Assembly (NCBI GenBank): GCA_029232285.1
Contig: JAOXFI010000061.1
Location: forward strand, 1 to 31,079
From: Agmasoma carcini (nom. nud.)
Lineage: Eukaryota > Microsporidia > Thelohaniidae
Reading direction: 5' to 3'
Length of the DNA: 31,079 bases
The position numbers were made by a program, and so were the translations under genes. Shown in pieces: positions 1 to 8,619 of this stretch. The notes under the pieces are model-generated. The model saw only the letters and a program-made list of their open reading frames with translations, was not told where the DNA came from and searched no databases. Numbering within the stretch: the first letter of the stretch is position 1; each line of letters starts with the position of its first letter.

Positions 1-62
1 GTATATTGTATATTGTATATTGTATATTGTATATTATTGTATATTATTGTATATTATTGTAT
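1..62. repeat. TATTGTATAT simple tandem repeat
   Basis: The window opens in short tandem units of the type TATTGTATAT, changing to ATTATTGTAT. The array runs to about position 62 and may continue beyond the window edge. It lies directly upstream of the RPC9 start. Confidence 0.9.
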
Positions 63-105
63 ATTTCATAATTGTTTAAGTAATTATTTAGTAAATTTTT
101 TTAAC

Positions 106-402
106 ATGAAAATTGTAAAAGAAGTTGAAAGATTATTGTCAGATTATGAAGCGATAGATTTGATAGAGAATTCAGAAAATAAAGATGAAAATATATTGAA
201 TAAGCTTACGACAGGTGATAAAGACTCAGAGATGAGAAATAAAGATGTTTTAATGTCGAAATATTCATTGCTAGAATTTGAAGCTATAAATGTTATAAAT
301 TTAAAACCTACAAATATTTTACATTTACAGCTTGTGATTGAAGAATTATTTGAACGATTATCAGAGGAGAGCATAGAAGAAATATTAAGTTTATTTAAAT
401 AA
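106..402 (+). CDS. RPC17: RNA polymerase III subunit RPC9 (Rpc17)
   Basis: A 98-residue protein that matches the Rpc9/Rpc17 stalk subunit of RNA polymerase III, which pairs with Rpc25 and helps recruit TFIIIB in the nucleus. The N-terminal LLSDYEAIDLI (residues 10-20) matches the family's LSDYEVL start. The C-terminal HRDC-like helices (about 55-97) carry LKPTNILHLQLVIEELFERL followed by SIEEIL, as in yeast Rpc17. The related Rpb4 lacks the N-terminal LSDYE signature. An upstream in-frame ATG at 13 lies inside the simple repeat and would add 31 hydrophobic residues; the ATG at 106, behind an A/T run (AAATTTTTTTAAC), is preferred. The protein is shorter than fungal Rpc17 because the central acidic linker is reduced. 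Confidence 0.85.
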   Translation: MKIVKEVERLLSDYEAIDLIENSENKDENILNKLTTGDKDSEMRNKDVLMSKYSLLEFEAINVINLKPTNILHLQLVIEELFERLSEESIEEILSLFK

Positions 403-560
403 AAAAATATATCTATAAGTGATGAAAAAATATATCTATAATGATGAAAAATTATATCTATAAGTGATGAAAAAATATATATAGTAGTGATAAATATAAA
501 ACATATATAATACACTTATATATAACAAATACATAATATATACATATATAACATATATTT
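403..560. repeat. Imperfect 23-24 bp tandem repeat between convergent genes
   Basis: Units of the type AAAAATATATCTATAAGTGATG recur about three and a half times between 403 and 495. Plain A/T sequence follows to the stop codon of the minus-strand deubiquitinase at 561. No gene is seen here. Confidence 0.8.
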
Positions 561-3026
561 TTAATTATTTAATATCATAAGAACACCTTCACCATCAATT
601 ACATTACCATTTAATTGCTCAATATATTTTCCATCTTTGCACATCACAATTTTATTTGTAATCCTATAAATTTCTCTTAACTTAGAAATGGTCTTTGGAT
701 TTTCAATCAAAAATGGATAATTCATAACACTATAATCATTTTTATAAAAGCATATTGATATAGCATCATTAATCTTCTTTTGAACCGTCAATAAACCACC
801 AACATAACTCAAATCCTCCTTTATATGAACATTCATAGAACCTAAAATAGCTTCTGTAACCATCAAATCCTCTTTTATCAATCCCATACCACATCTTATG
901 CTAGAAGACCTCACTTTATCAATCAAATATTTAGAATCACATCCAATAGGAACAACAAACGTATGAACATGATCATTTAAATTAAAATCTATTTGATTTG
1001 AAATCGCAACATAAATAATTTTATAATCAGAATCAAGTCTCATCATAAAATTATTATTTTCTATAGAAAATAACTCTGAACAATGTATATGAGTCGTATT
1101 AAGGAACGTCCTCACATGATGTAAAAATTCTTCATCGTTCACATCCTTAGGCATGAAAATCGGAATTTTAGGATTCTCGTCCACCTTAAGAGATACAACC
1201 CTATTCTCTTGTAGCCTTTTACAATGAGCTTTTATTCTTTCCTTATCATCACCTGCAATGTAAACCTCCCCCTCAATCAATTCGAATCGCTTATCTTGGG
1301 TAAACTCCTTTTCCAAATGTATATTCGTCTTATCTTCGTCCACAAAGCGACCACCCACCATAATCAAATTTCTTGGATAGAAATAATCACAATGAGCTTT
1401 ATCTAAATAATTCTTTATAAATACCAAATCACCTTTCTCTTTATACTTTGAAATATAATACAAACAATCTACACTGACCTGTTCACTACTAACTTTTCTA
1501 AGCTTGTCCTCTTCATAGACATAAATTTGTTGATTTGGAAAATGTTTTTTTATATTATCATACTTAGGTATGTCATAAGATAATTTACCAGCATTATCCA
1601 TCACACCTAGTCCTGAGTAGTACCTTATTGAATCATTATTAAAAAAGCTTATTTTGACTAAAGAATTATCATCTTCAATATTTGTAAGAAGAGCAGGTTC
1701 GACCTGGCTCTTAAAAATCAGACTATCTTTACTTCCATCCATTTTGGTTTTCTTAATATCATCAACCTTAAGATCTTCAGACACAATCTTCTTCTCAATA
1801 TCATCTCTAATATATGCTAAGCAATATGCAGAATATTCCTTTGTTCTATCATTGTGTAGATACTTTCCTCCAAAATTATCTTTAAAAACCTCGTCCAAAT
1901 TAGCTTCAATAACATTCTCATCATCAAATTTATAATACTTATCACCTATTCTAATGAATGCATAGTAATGACCATACTCTTTTGTTCCAGAATGAACTAT
2001 TACGGAATGCAATCTATATTTCAAATCTTTATCACTGTTGCTTTGATAGTTTGATAAATCAAGAAATTCTGGATAAGAATAATGATCATTCACTTTTATG
2101 TCTTCACACGTATCAAAGTCAAAATCAAACCTTTTTAACAATAAAAATAGGAAAGGTGGTCCATTTTTAAGATGGTATTGCTTCCGTGCTGATATTTCAC
2201 CGTGTACATCACACTTTGCTTCAAGATCTTCAGATGCCATCATTTCATCAAATGATTGATATAAAGATGTAAAAGGTTCTCTACAATACGGTCTAATAGT
2301 CAAAGATAGATCAATGAACGTCTCATCTCTGCCACCAACACAGCCACATCCATAAAGAACCTTCGACTCTATTGTAGACTTAAAAATGTCGACTAATTTG
2401 TCTTTATTTTCTTCTAGGAAAGAATCTATAAAAAATTGTTTAAATTCGTGAACATCTTCATGGGTATAAAAATTATCAATAGAATCTAAATTACTAATCA
2501 ATTGGGATGGATCATGTACGTAATTATTGAAATAAATCATTTGTTCCTTCTCATCATATTCATCGGTGCTGTTATTGGACTGTAAGTTGGTCATTAAGTA
2601 ATTCTTCTTGTCCATTTCATAGCAAAACCTTTGAAATATTAAAGTGTTATATTTTTGATCTGATTTGAAGAGAATATCCTTTAAATACTTGCTATGGTAC
2701 AAAGTTTGAAGTAGGCTGTTAGCATAGCAAGTTGTGCCTAAGTTACGTAATCCTGTGAACTTATTTAGCGGTTTATTCTCAACTATATCAATTGTAACAT
2801 CAAAGATGTCTGTATTGTAGAATGTCTTTGTATAGGTACCACCTCCGAAACTTACATATGATCCAGACAGGCCTTCTATTTCAACGTAAAAAGACCAATA
2901 TTGCCTTGAACGAGAAGTATACTCAAGTACTATGCTTGAATTGACCTTATGAAGTACAAAAATGTGATTATTGATAACAATTTCAGGTGAGGTCTCGTTT
3001 TCTTCTGTGAATGTATGCTTAAACAT
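561..3026 (-). CDS. UBP15: USP7/Ubp15-like ubiquitin-specific protease
   Basis: An 821-residue cysteine protease that would remove ubiquitin from proteins. Residues about 8-85 look like a MATH substrate-binding domain. The USP catalytic core runs from about 91 to 410. The Cys box GLRNLGTTCYANSLLQ places the nucleophile at Cys100, THEDVHEFKQFF (188-199) corresponds to the QQDxxEF box, and the His box HSVIVHSGTKEYGHYYAF places the general base at His353, with FDDENV (367-372) supplying the third catalytic residue. Residues 430-821 would be the ubiquitin-like repeats of USP7/Ubp15. MATH-USP-UBL order is diagnostic of this subfamily, though the protein is shorter than the usual 1,100-1,200 residues. 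It lies on the minus strand, divergent from YIP1, with a TTTTTTAAAAATTTTT palindrome upstream of the start. A second, shorter USP lies nearby at 4954-6462. Confidence 0.9.
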   Translation of the reverse strand: MFKHTFTEENETSPEIVINNHIFVLHKVNSSIVLEYTSRSRQYWSFYVEIEGLSGSYVSFGGGTYTKTFYNTDIFDVTIDIVENKPLNKFTGLRNLGTTCYANSLLQTLYHSKYLKDILFKSDQKYNTLIFQRFCYEMDKKNYLMTNLQSNNSTDEYDEKEQMIYFNNYVHDPSQLISNLDSIDNFYTHEDVHEFKQFFIDSFLEENKDKLVDIFKSTIESKVLYGCGCVGGRDETFIDLSLTIRPYCREPFTSLYQSFDEMMASEDLEAKCDVHGEISARKQYHLKNGPPFLFLLLKRFDFDFDTCEDIKVNDHYSYPEFLDLSNYQSNSDKDLKYRLHSVIVHSGTKEYGHYYAFIRIGDKYYKFDDENVIEANLDEVFKDNFGGKYLHNDRTKEYSAYCLAYIRDDIEKKIVSEDLKVDDIKKTKMDGSKDSLIFKSQVEPALLTNIEDDNSLVKISFFNNDSIRYYSGLGVMDNAGKLSYDIPKYDNIKKHFPNQQIYVYEEDKLRKVSSEQVSVDCLYYISKYKEKGDLVFIKNYLDKAHCDYFYPRNLIMVGGRFVDEDKTNIHLEKEFTQDKRFELIEGEVYIAGDDKERIKAHCKRLQENRVVSLKVDENPKIPIFMPKDVNDEEFLHHVRTFLNTTHIHCSELFSIENNNFMMRLDSDYKIIYVAISNQIDFNLNDHVHTFVVPIGCDSKYLIDKVRSSSIRCGMGLIKEDLMVTEAILGSMNVHIKEDLSYVGGLLTVQKKINDAISICFYKNDYSVMNYPFLIENPKTISKLREIYRITNKIVMCKDGKYIEQLNGNVIDGEGVLMILNN

Positions 3027-3478
3027 TTTGTTGGATTCAAAAATTTTTAAAAAATAAATAAATATTATAAATTTATATAGAAGATTCTTCTCTAAGCAAT
3101 AAACCTTAATATATATTTTCTATATTGATGAATTTGACAATTAACAATATAATAATAAATATATTAAAAGATATCAAAGCTTTAAACACAATATTTTGAA
3201 CTTAACAAAAAAAATTAATGAAACTTAGTATAAGTATAAGTATAAGTATAGATTAGTTAACTAAATAATACTGTCATCATATCTAAATATTTTTTTTATT
3301 AATCATTATTAACTAATGATATATTTGATATCAAAATATGTAAATTCTTAATGCATTAAGACTTAGAACTCATATTCATACATTTTTTGTTGAATAATTA
3401 ATAAACTTTGTGTTAATTTATCATTTTTTATTTATTTTTAAAAAGTTTGAAATTTGTTTATTCCAAAAAAAATTTACT
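3027..3478. promoter_or_regulatory. Divergent intergenic region USP7-like / YIP1
   Basis: This 452-bp region is shared by two divergent genes. Near the minus-strand start it contains an A/T palindrome (about 3036-3052). It also holds a short (GTATAA)n run near 3229-3251 and otherwise uniform A/T sequence. Near the YIP1 start is an AAAAAAAATTTACT run. No further gene is seen. The regulatory role is inferred from position. Confidence 0.5.
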
Positions 3479-4078
3479 ATGAATGAGTTTGAAAAATTCA
3501 CAGAAAACGACGTAAATTCTTTAGACATAAAAACAGCACTAACTGGTGCTTTACCTGGAGACCCACCCCTTCTAGAAGAACTCGGAATCAATTTAGGTGA
3601 AATTAAACACCAATCAATTATCTGTATAAATGCTTTAAAACCTTCAAACATACCAATAAAACCAAGTAATTCATTAGATTTAACAGGCCCGCTCTTATTT
3701 CTAGCTTTATATTCCGTCTCATTGATTCTAAATGGAAAGCTTCACTTTGGTTACGTCTACTTTATCTCTTTATGTTCAAGTTTTTTTATGTATTTACTTT
3801 TAAAATATTCTCAAACAGATAAGATTGGCTTTACTTTGGTTTGTAATGTGATGGGGTATTCATTCCTCCCATGTTCTTGCTTTCCCTTGCTTTTATTCTT
3901 TTTCAAATGGGTGGGTATGTATTTTATCACTATTCTAGGACTAACTTGTTGTATATGGAGTTCGTACGTAGCTACTATTCTTTTTTGTACGTATTTGAAT
4001 GCTTATGAAAAGACGATAGTGATTGGTTATCCACTGCTATTAACTTACGGATGTTTTGTAATTATGGCCTTATTATAA
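3479..4078 (+). CDS. YIP1: YIP1 family Golgi/ER membrane protein (YIPF5-like)
   Basis: A 199-residue Yip1-domain protein. The family acts at ER exit sites and the Golgi, binds Ypt1/Rab GTPases and YIF1, and supports COPII vesicle formation. The cytosolic N-terminus carries the hallmark PPLLEELGI (residues 29-37). Next come the DLTGP motif at 67-71 (DLAGP in other eukaryotes) and GYVYFIS at 91-97, which mark the start of the first two membrane spans. About five hydrophobic segments follow (68-86, 91-108, 117-141, 144-166, 180-198), the family topology. An in-frame ATG at 3410 would add 23 residues; the start at 3479 fits the conserved length and follows an AAAAAAAATTTACT run. The stop is 38 bp before the TAF11 start on the same strand. 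Confidence 0.92.
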   Translation: MNEFEKFTENDVNSLDIKTALTGALPGDPPLLEELGINLGEIKHQSIICINALKPSNIPIKPSNSLDLTGPLLFLALYSVSLILNGKLHFGYVYFISLCSSFFMYLLLKYSQTDKIGFTLVCNVMGYSFLPCSCFPLLLFFFKWVGMYFITILGLTCCIWSSYVATILFCTYLNAYEKTIVIGYPLLLTYGCFVIMALL

Positions 4079-4116
4079 TAAATATTATACAATTTTATTT
4101 TAAAAAATTTATTCCT

Positions 4117-4557
4117 ATGTCAGACAAGCAGAATCAGAAGAATATTAGTAAGGAGGAGTTAGAGAGTGGGAGTAGCTCGGATGATGATAGTTCGATGTCA
4201 GGTGAGTCAATTTACAAGGGTAATGAAGAAGGGGATGTGTTAGAGATGGTATCTAAATTTTCGGAAATGGATTCACGTAGATATGAAATTTTTAGACGTT
4301 CTAACTTTACAAAGTCGGTTATTAAGAAGTATATTAATTGTGTGATAGGACAGTCTGTGAATCCTAATTTTGTGATTGCATTTAGTGGTATAGCTAAGGT
4401 ATTTGTTGGTGAGTTGATTAATGAGGCTAAGGATATACAAGCTGAGATGAATATGAGTGGACCGTTATTGCCATCTCAGATTCATGAAGCGTACAGAAGA
4501 CTTCATAAGAAATTGCCTAATATGAAATTGTATAGAAAAGAGCCATGGAATCGATGA
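4117..4557 (+). CDS. TAF11: TFIID subunit TAF11 (TAFII28)
   Basis: A 146-residue histone-fold subunit of the general transcription factor TFIID, which pairs with TAF13. The N-terminus (1-45) is acidic and Ser-rich. The conserved domain begins near residue 48 with FSEMDSRRYEIFRRSNF, continues through VNPNFVIAFSGIAKVFVGE (81-99) and ends in the HEAYRRLHKK helix (123-132), all signature blocks of TAF11. The in-frame ATG at 4051 overlaps the end of YIP1 and would add 22 unlikely hydrophobic residues. The ATG at 4117 follows TTTTAAAAAATTTATTCCT. Only 38 bp separate it from the YIP1 stop. Confidence 0.93.
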   Translation: MSDKQNQKNISKEELESGSSSDDDSSMSGESIYKGNEEGDVLEMVSKFSEMDSRRYEIFRRSNFTKSVIKKYINCVIGQSVNPNFVIAFSGIAKVFVGELINEAKDIQAEMNMSGPLLPSQIHEAYRRLHKKLPNMKLYRKEPWNR

Positions 4558-4578
4558 TCAGATATTGTGAATATATGT

Positions 4579-4721
4579 TTTCTCTATCCAATTTCAAACT
4601 TTCCACATCAAGTGGTAAATATATTTTTTCATTATTTCGTGTCTATTTGCATACTTTTATACCAAATAATAAGTTTAAAATTTACACGTAGGTATGAATT
4701 ATTTACAATTGGATGGAGAAA
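4579..4721. repeat. Inverted-repeat element, possible MITE
   Basis: Two arms, 4579-4593 (TTTCTCTATCCAATT) and 4707-4721 (the reverse complement, 14 of 15 matching), bracket about 113 bp of A/T-rich sequence containing a small CCAC/GTGG hairpin. The size and layout suggest a short non-autonomous inverted-repeat element. No clear target-site duplication is seen. Confidence 0.4.
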
Positions 4722-4854
4722 CCCTGTAATATTAAATTAGTTAATTATAAATATTATTTTACTAGGAATATTATATATAATATGTATTTAATTGTGATAG
4801 ATCATATAATAACTATTACTATAATATTTTATTATTCATAAATATCAACAAAAA
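4722..4854. other. A/T-rich intergenic sequence
   Basis: Rest of the 396-bp gap between TAF11 and the next gene, up to the duplicated tail at 4855. No gene, RNA or ordered repeat is seen. Confidence 0.6.
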
Positions 4855-4998
4855 TTTGTTTATAAATGTAATTAATTTAATATTGATGATCCTATCTCAG
4901 CTCTTTTATACAAAAAATTATTTAATTATTTTGATATTTGTTTATAAATGTAATTAATTTAATATTGATGATCCTATCTCAGCTCTTTTATACAAAAA
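4855..4998. repeat. Exact 62-bp direct duplication over the 3' end of a USP gene
   Basis: Positions 4855-4916 and 4937-4998 are identical by eye and offset by 82 bp. The second copy contains the last 14 codons and stop of the minus-strand USP; the first lies just downstream of that gene as a spare copy of its tail. Confidence 0.9.
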
Positions 4999-6462
4999 TA
5001 TATAAGCAGTGGGTTGGATAGTTTCGTTAACTCCACCATAATTATCACTAAAGACTCTATTCATTAAAGTAACTTTCTCTACTTTCGAATCATTAAAGAC
5101 ATAAAAATCATCACCCTTTTTAATATAAGCATAATAATGACCAGCTGTAGCCCCACCCTGATGAACTACCACACTTGATAAATTAAAATTTAAAAATTCA
5201 GTATCATTTTCATCACCTTTAAATTTTAAATTATTTTTATATTCAACATAATTGTTTAGTTTAACACAAGTCAGTACTGTTCCAGCGCTATAATTAAATT
5301 TAAACCTTTTTAAATATACAATAAAGTTTGAAGAAAAGTTATTATAGCTTTGTCTCTTAGAAGAGTCACAAACTTCGTCATTATTCAAACATTTCACACC
5401 TTCCACCAGTTCTTTGTTCAATAAAAATCCCATCAATTGTGATAAGCTAAATTTTGTATTTAAACTTGCAAAATCTGGTAAATTAACCCCAATCATGCTA
5501 GAATCGCTTTCTTTTCTTACAGTTTTACACCTTTCGCTACATTGACACATTCTTTCAAGATATGAAATTGTATCAAAACCAAATACTTTGTTTAGTTTAA
5601 GTTCAGAGTTAGTTAAAGCTGAGTCAATACATGAAAAAATACTAGATAAAAGTTCATGAGCATCTTGTTGCTGATTATCCATTTCAAAAAAATAGGGAAT
5701 TAAATTATAAATTGAATGTGTCTTAACTTCATCATATTCTTTCTTAAATTCTTTATATCCATGAATGTCATGTGTAATTTCATTGCCACATTCCTTATGT
5801 AGCTTGTCCAATGTATTGTTTTTACTATTCATATTTAAAAAGTGATTCTTTAAAGCCATGAGTGATGATTCTTTACTTATATACGTATGAGGAATTGTGA
5901 TTAAAAGGTTGTAAAAGTCATCATTATTGAATAGAAATTGTATAATACTGTTAGCAAAGCAGTCAAAAGATCTATTATGTAAGCCAACATACCTATTTGG
6001 ACTATCAATCTTGGTTATTTCCAATATTTTTCTATTTTTACTGATATTTTCAAAAGTTACACATTCTCCTTCAGAAAAACTTTGGACTGATCTTGAGTGA
6101 CCCTCAAGCATAATGTAAAAACACTTTTTTTCCTTATCCTTGTAAGATAAAGTAATAGAATCATGTGTTTTTTTAATAATAAAGGCAGAATTGTTAACAA
6201 ATAAGTCAAATTTGTATGATCTTAAATTCCAATTAAATTTTACTATTTTTCCATTTGTTAAAATATTTTCAAATATTTTATATTTATTATTATCTTCTAA
6301 TTGAATGTGACCTTCTATGTTTGATAGATTGTCTGTATATATTACATAGATACCTATGAAGAATAATAGTGGTAGTATTGATGAAGATAGACATAAAAGT
6401 ATTAATGTTACTTTAGATAATGATTTTTTATTATGTTTAGAGTTGATTTTTCTTTCCTTCAT
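4954..6462 (-). CDS. Membrane-anchored ubiquitin-specific protease
   Basis: A 502-residue USP-family deubiquitinase. A basic N-terminus (1-17) is followed by one strongly hydrophobic segment (about 18-42), so it is probably a signal-anchored membrane protein, likely in the ER or another endomembrane. Residues about 85-155 align by eye with the MATH-like segment of the USP at 561-3026 (NN..F...K...SI.L.Y...FY...EG.S.S..SF). The core carries GLHNRSFDCFANSIIQ with Cys168, NQQQDAHELL (263-272), a CQCSERC zinc-type cluster near 306-312, LKRFKFN, and the His box VVHQGGATAGHYYAY with His442, followed by FND (456-458). All catalytic residues are present. It lacks the C-terminal ubiquitin-like repeats of its neighbour. 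The start is preceded directly by CCC (GGG at 6463-6465 on this strand). Confidence 0.9.
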   Translation of the reverse strand: MKERKINSKHNKKSLSKVTLILLCLSSSILPLLFFIGIYVIYTDNLSNIEGHIQLEDNNKYKIFENILTNGKIVKFNWNLRSYKFDLFVNNSAFIIKKTHDSITLSYKDKEKKCFYIMLEGHSRSVQSFSEGECVTFENISKNRKILEITKIDSPNRYVGLHNRSFDCFANSIIQFLFNNDDFYNLLITIPHTYISKESSLMALKNHFLNMNSKNNTLDKLHKECGNEITHDIHGYKEFKKEYDEVKTHSIYNLIPYFFEMDNQQQDAHELLSSIFSCIDSALTNSELKLNKVFGFDTISYLERMCQCSERCKTVRKESDSSMIGVNLPDFASLNTKFSLSQLMGFLLNKELVEGVKCLNNDEVCDSSKRQSYNNFSSNFIVYLKRFKFNYSAGTVLTCVKLNNYVEYKNNLKFKGDENDTEFLNFNLSSVVVHQGGATAGHYYAYIKKGDDFYVFNDSKVEKVTLMNRVFSDNYGGVNETIQPTAYIFLYKRAEIGSSILN

Positions 6463-7010
6463 GGGTAAAAATAAAGCAAATCCTTTTATTAAAAATGATA
6501 TTATGAAAGGAGAATGACGAATTATTGATAATAAGAATTGTAGTGGTTGTTTTTATTGAAGATTTTATGTATCTTAAGTGTGGTATATTTATTATAAAAA
6601 TATCATCTTAATATTATTTAAGAGTAAATTTTTTATATAAAGATGTTAAATAAATAAAAAAAATTAATAATAAAATTAATAATAAAATAAATAAAAGAAA
6701 ATTAATAATAAAAATTAATAATATAATTAATAATATAATTAATAATATTTCAATTATTGTAATTTAGATCATTTATTATGATTGATCGATTTATTAATTA
6801 ATGTCATAATATTTTGATATATTGATTGATATATTAATAATATAAATCATTTTTATTATAGCCTTGAATAATCTAATATATCAAATATAAGATTTCAATA
6901 TTGATAATCTAATATTTCAATTTTTTTGACTACAACAGGTTATATGGAATGTTATGATCATTATAACTAACCTTTATTGTACTACGATGAGTTAAGACCA
7001 TTATTTGAAA
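6463..7010. other. Gene-free A/T-rich region with AATTAATAAT repeats
   Basis: This starts upstream of the membrane USP. From about 6650 to 6755 it holds short tandem AATTAATAAT-type units, then loose ATATTGAT/ATAATC repeats to 6915. No coding segment is supported. Confidence 0.6.
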
Positions 7011-7017
7011 ACTTTAT

Positions 7018-7260
7018 AAACAATTGTTGATTGGACCATAGCAGGCTAACACCAGGGGCTAAATCAGGATTGTTGAAGATGATTTTGATCAGACTGGGAA
7101 ACTTGATTTACGGTTGATAGACAGACAGGTCATATAAAATGGTGTGCGTAATAGCACTAAGCCCAGCCACAATGTAAATCAAGTCTTTAAAGTCTTATTG
7201 TTACCATCTAAGACAGATGACAATCAAATTTTAATATTGCAGTACAACATAGGTGTATGG
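7018..7260 (+). pseudogene. ISXO2-like (Merlin-type) transposase relic 1
   Basis: With a few frame shifts and stops, this stretch reads as the middle of an ISXO2-like DDE transposase. TIVDW (about 7022-7036) matches the DNA-binding part's TVxDW. IVEDDFDQTGK (about 7070-7102) corresponds to the catalytic VEIDExxFGK block. VNQVFKVLLLPSKTDDNQI and LILQYNIG correspond to the following FLVPVPDRTxxTLIxII segment. No intact reading frame remains. It is assigned by eye from pattern similarity, so the family call is moderate. Confidence 0.45.
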
Positions 7261-7282
7261 TCATTATGTCCTATTTTATATT

Positions 7283-7412
7283 CCATTTTATATATTTTTG
7301 TTTGATATAGAAGTTTTTAATAGCTTGTTTAGCCATTATTCCAACTGTCTGTCCCATTTTATATATTTTTGTTTGATTTATAAGTTTTTACTTAGTTGTT
7401 TAACTATTCTAA
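7283..7412. repeat. Imperfect 71-bp tandem duplication
   Basis: Sequences starting at 7283 and 7354 both read CCATTTTATATATTTTTG, then diverge gradually over about 55 bp. Two units, offset by 71 bp. Confidence 0.75.
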
Positions 7413-7567
7413 ACTGCACAATAATTGATGTTATTTTTCAGTTGATTCCCAATAAATATTATTATAGTTGGCCTAGACAATCATATTTGATAATAAAACA
7501 ATAAAATTTCATATAATTATAGAATAATGTAAAATAGTTGTATGGAACCTTCTTGGTATGAATAATA

Positions 7568-7769
7568 GTTCAGCTATTGCTATTAGAACAGTATAATGTA
7601 CCACTTTGAGTATATGATCATATTGTTTGATAAAACCTGTTCGGCTATTGCTAGATGTCCTTTTATAATGTACCACTTTGAGTATATGATCATATTGTTT
7701 GATAAAACCTGTTCAGCTATTGCTAGATGTCCTTTTATAATGTACCACTTTGAGTATATGATCATATTC
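7568..7769. repeat. 72-bp minisatellite, about 2.7 copies
   Basis: Units start at 7592, 7664 and 7736 with TATAATGTACCACTTTGAG, and a partial unit precedes them from 7568. The period is exactly 72 bp, so both strands stay open in the same frame; the short open frames here are a product of the repeat, not genes. Each unit contains the palindrome ATATGATCATAT. Confidence 0.92.
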
Positions 7770-7789
7770 GATTTATAATGCATCCGATT

Positions 7790-8465
7790 TGTTAAATAAA
7801 TTCCTCCTTTCTACGACATACACTTAAGATTTATCATCGTTTTTATTATTGAAGGTTAAATATAGAAAGTTTTAATCTAAAAAATCTTATTATAATTTCA
7901 AAAACAATTAAAAAAAGTCAAAATGTTTTATCTAAATAATAAATTTTATATTTTCTACACACACTATGAATATCAAATATGGTCTTAAGACCCTGAGTTG
8001 TTATAAATCTTGAAGCAATAGTAAAAAATATTTCTTTTATTATAACAAAATTTATACCATTCAAAACTTAATCTATTGTTGAATGACTTGGATGTGTACA
8101 TAAACTGTTAAATCTATATTTTTACCAAATTATCTAATGATACAAAATAAAATTTTGGTATGTATCATGAGTATATATGAAAATGGTATCATATGTTTTA
8201 TTATTAAGCCTGTTTTAATAACATAATCTACTCACATGCATCAAACTTATGTATTTTATGCTTTTCTATAATAATATTTATAAAATCTATATTATCAAGA
8301 AAATATTTTAAATTCATATATACAATTCAACCCATTGTCAATAATGTTGCTAAAAGTTATTTAAATTTATGAATTCATGCTAAATTGTTATAACTTCAAT
8401 GTTCATCGGTTCAAATGTTATTTATTGGTATAATAAGAATGATAGTTAAAGCTTTCTTATCATGA
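7790..8465. other. Gene-free A/T-rich region
   Basis: No gene or RNA can be supported. The only ordered sign noticed is a perfect 12-bp palindrome GGTCTTAAGACC at 7981-7992. Confidence 0.5.
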
Positions 8466-8619
8466 AATACACATGTAATATTCAAATGGTATATTCTTAT
8501 TCAATAATGATCTTAGCATGGTTATTATTAGGTAATGACTCTAGTAAATACACCTGTAATCCTGATATATTATTCTTATTCAATAGTGATCTTAATATAT
8601 TATTCTTATTCAATTCTAA
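8466..8619. repeat. Imperfect tandem duplication of about 80 bp
   Basis: The segment at 8466-8514 (AAATACACATGTAATATTC onward) recurs at 8547-8594 with small changes. A third partial copy of its ATATTATTCTTATTCAAT part lies at 8595-8619. Confidence 0.75.

Noticed and set aside
13..105. N-terminal extension of RPC9 from the ATG at 13
   Set aside because: It is made of translated TATTGTATAT repeats; the family start motif begins just after the ATG at 106.
144..515. 123-codon minus-strand frame
   Set aside because: It lies opposite RPC9 and a simple repeat; repetitive composition and no family resemblance.
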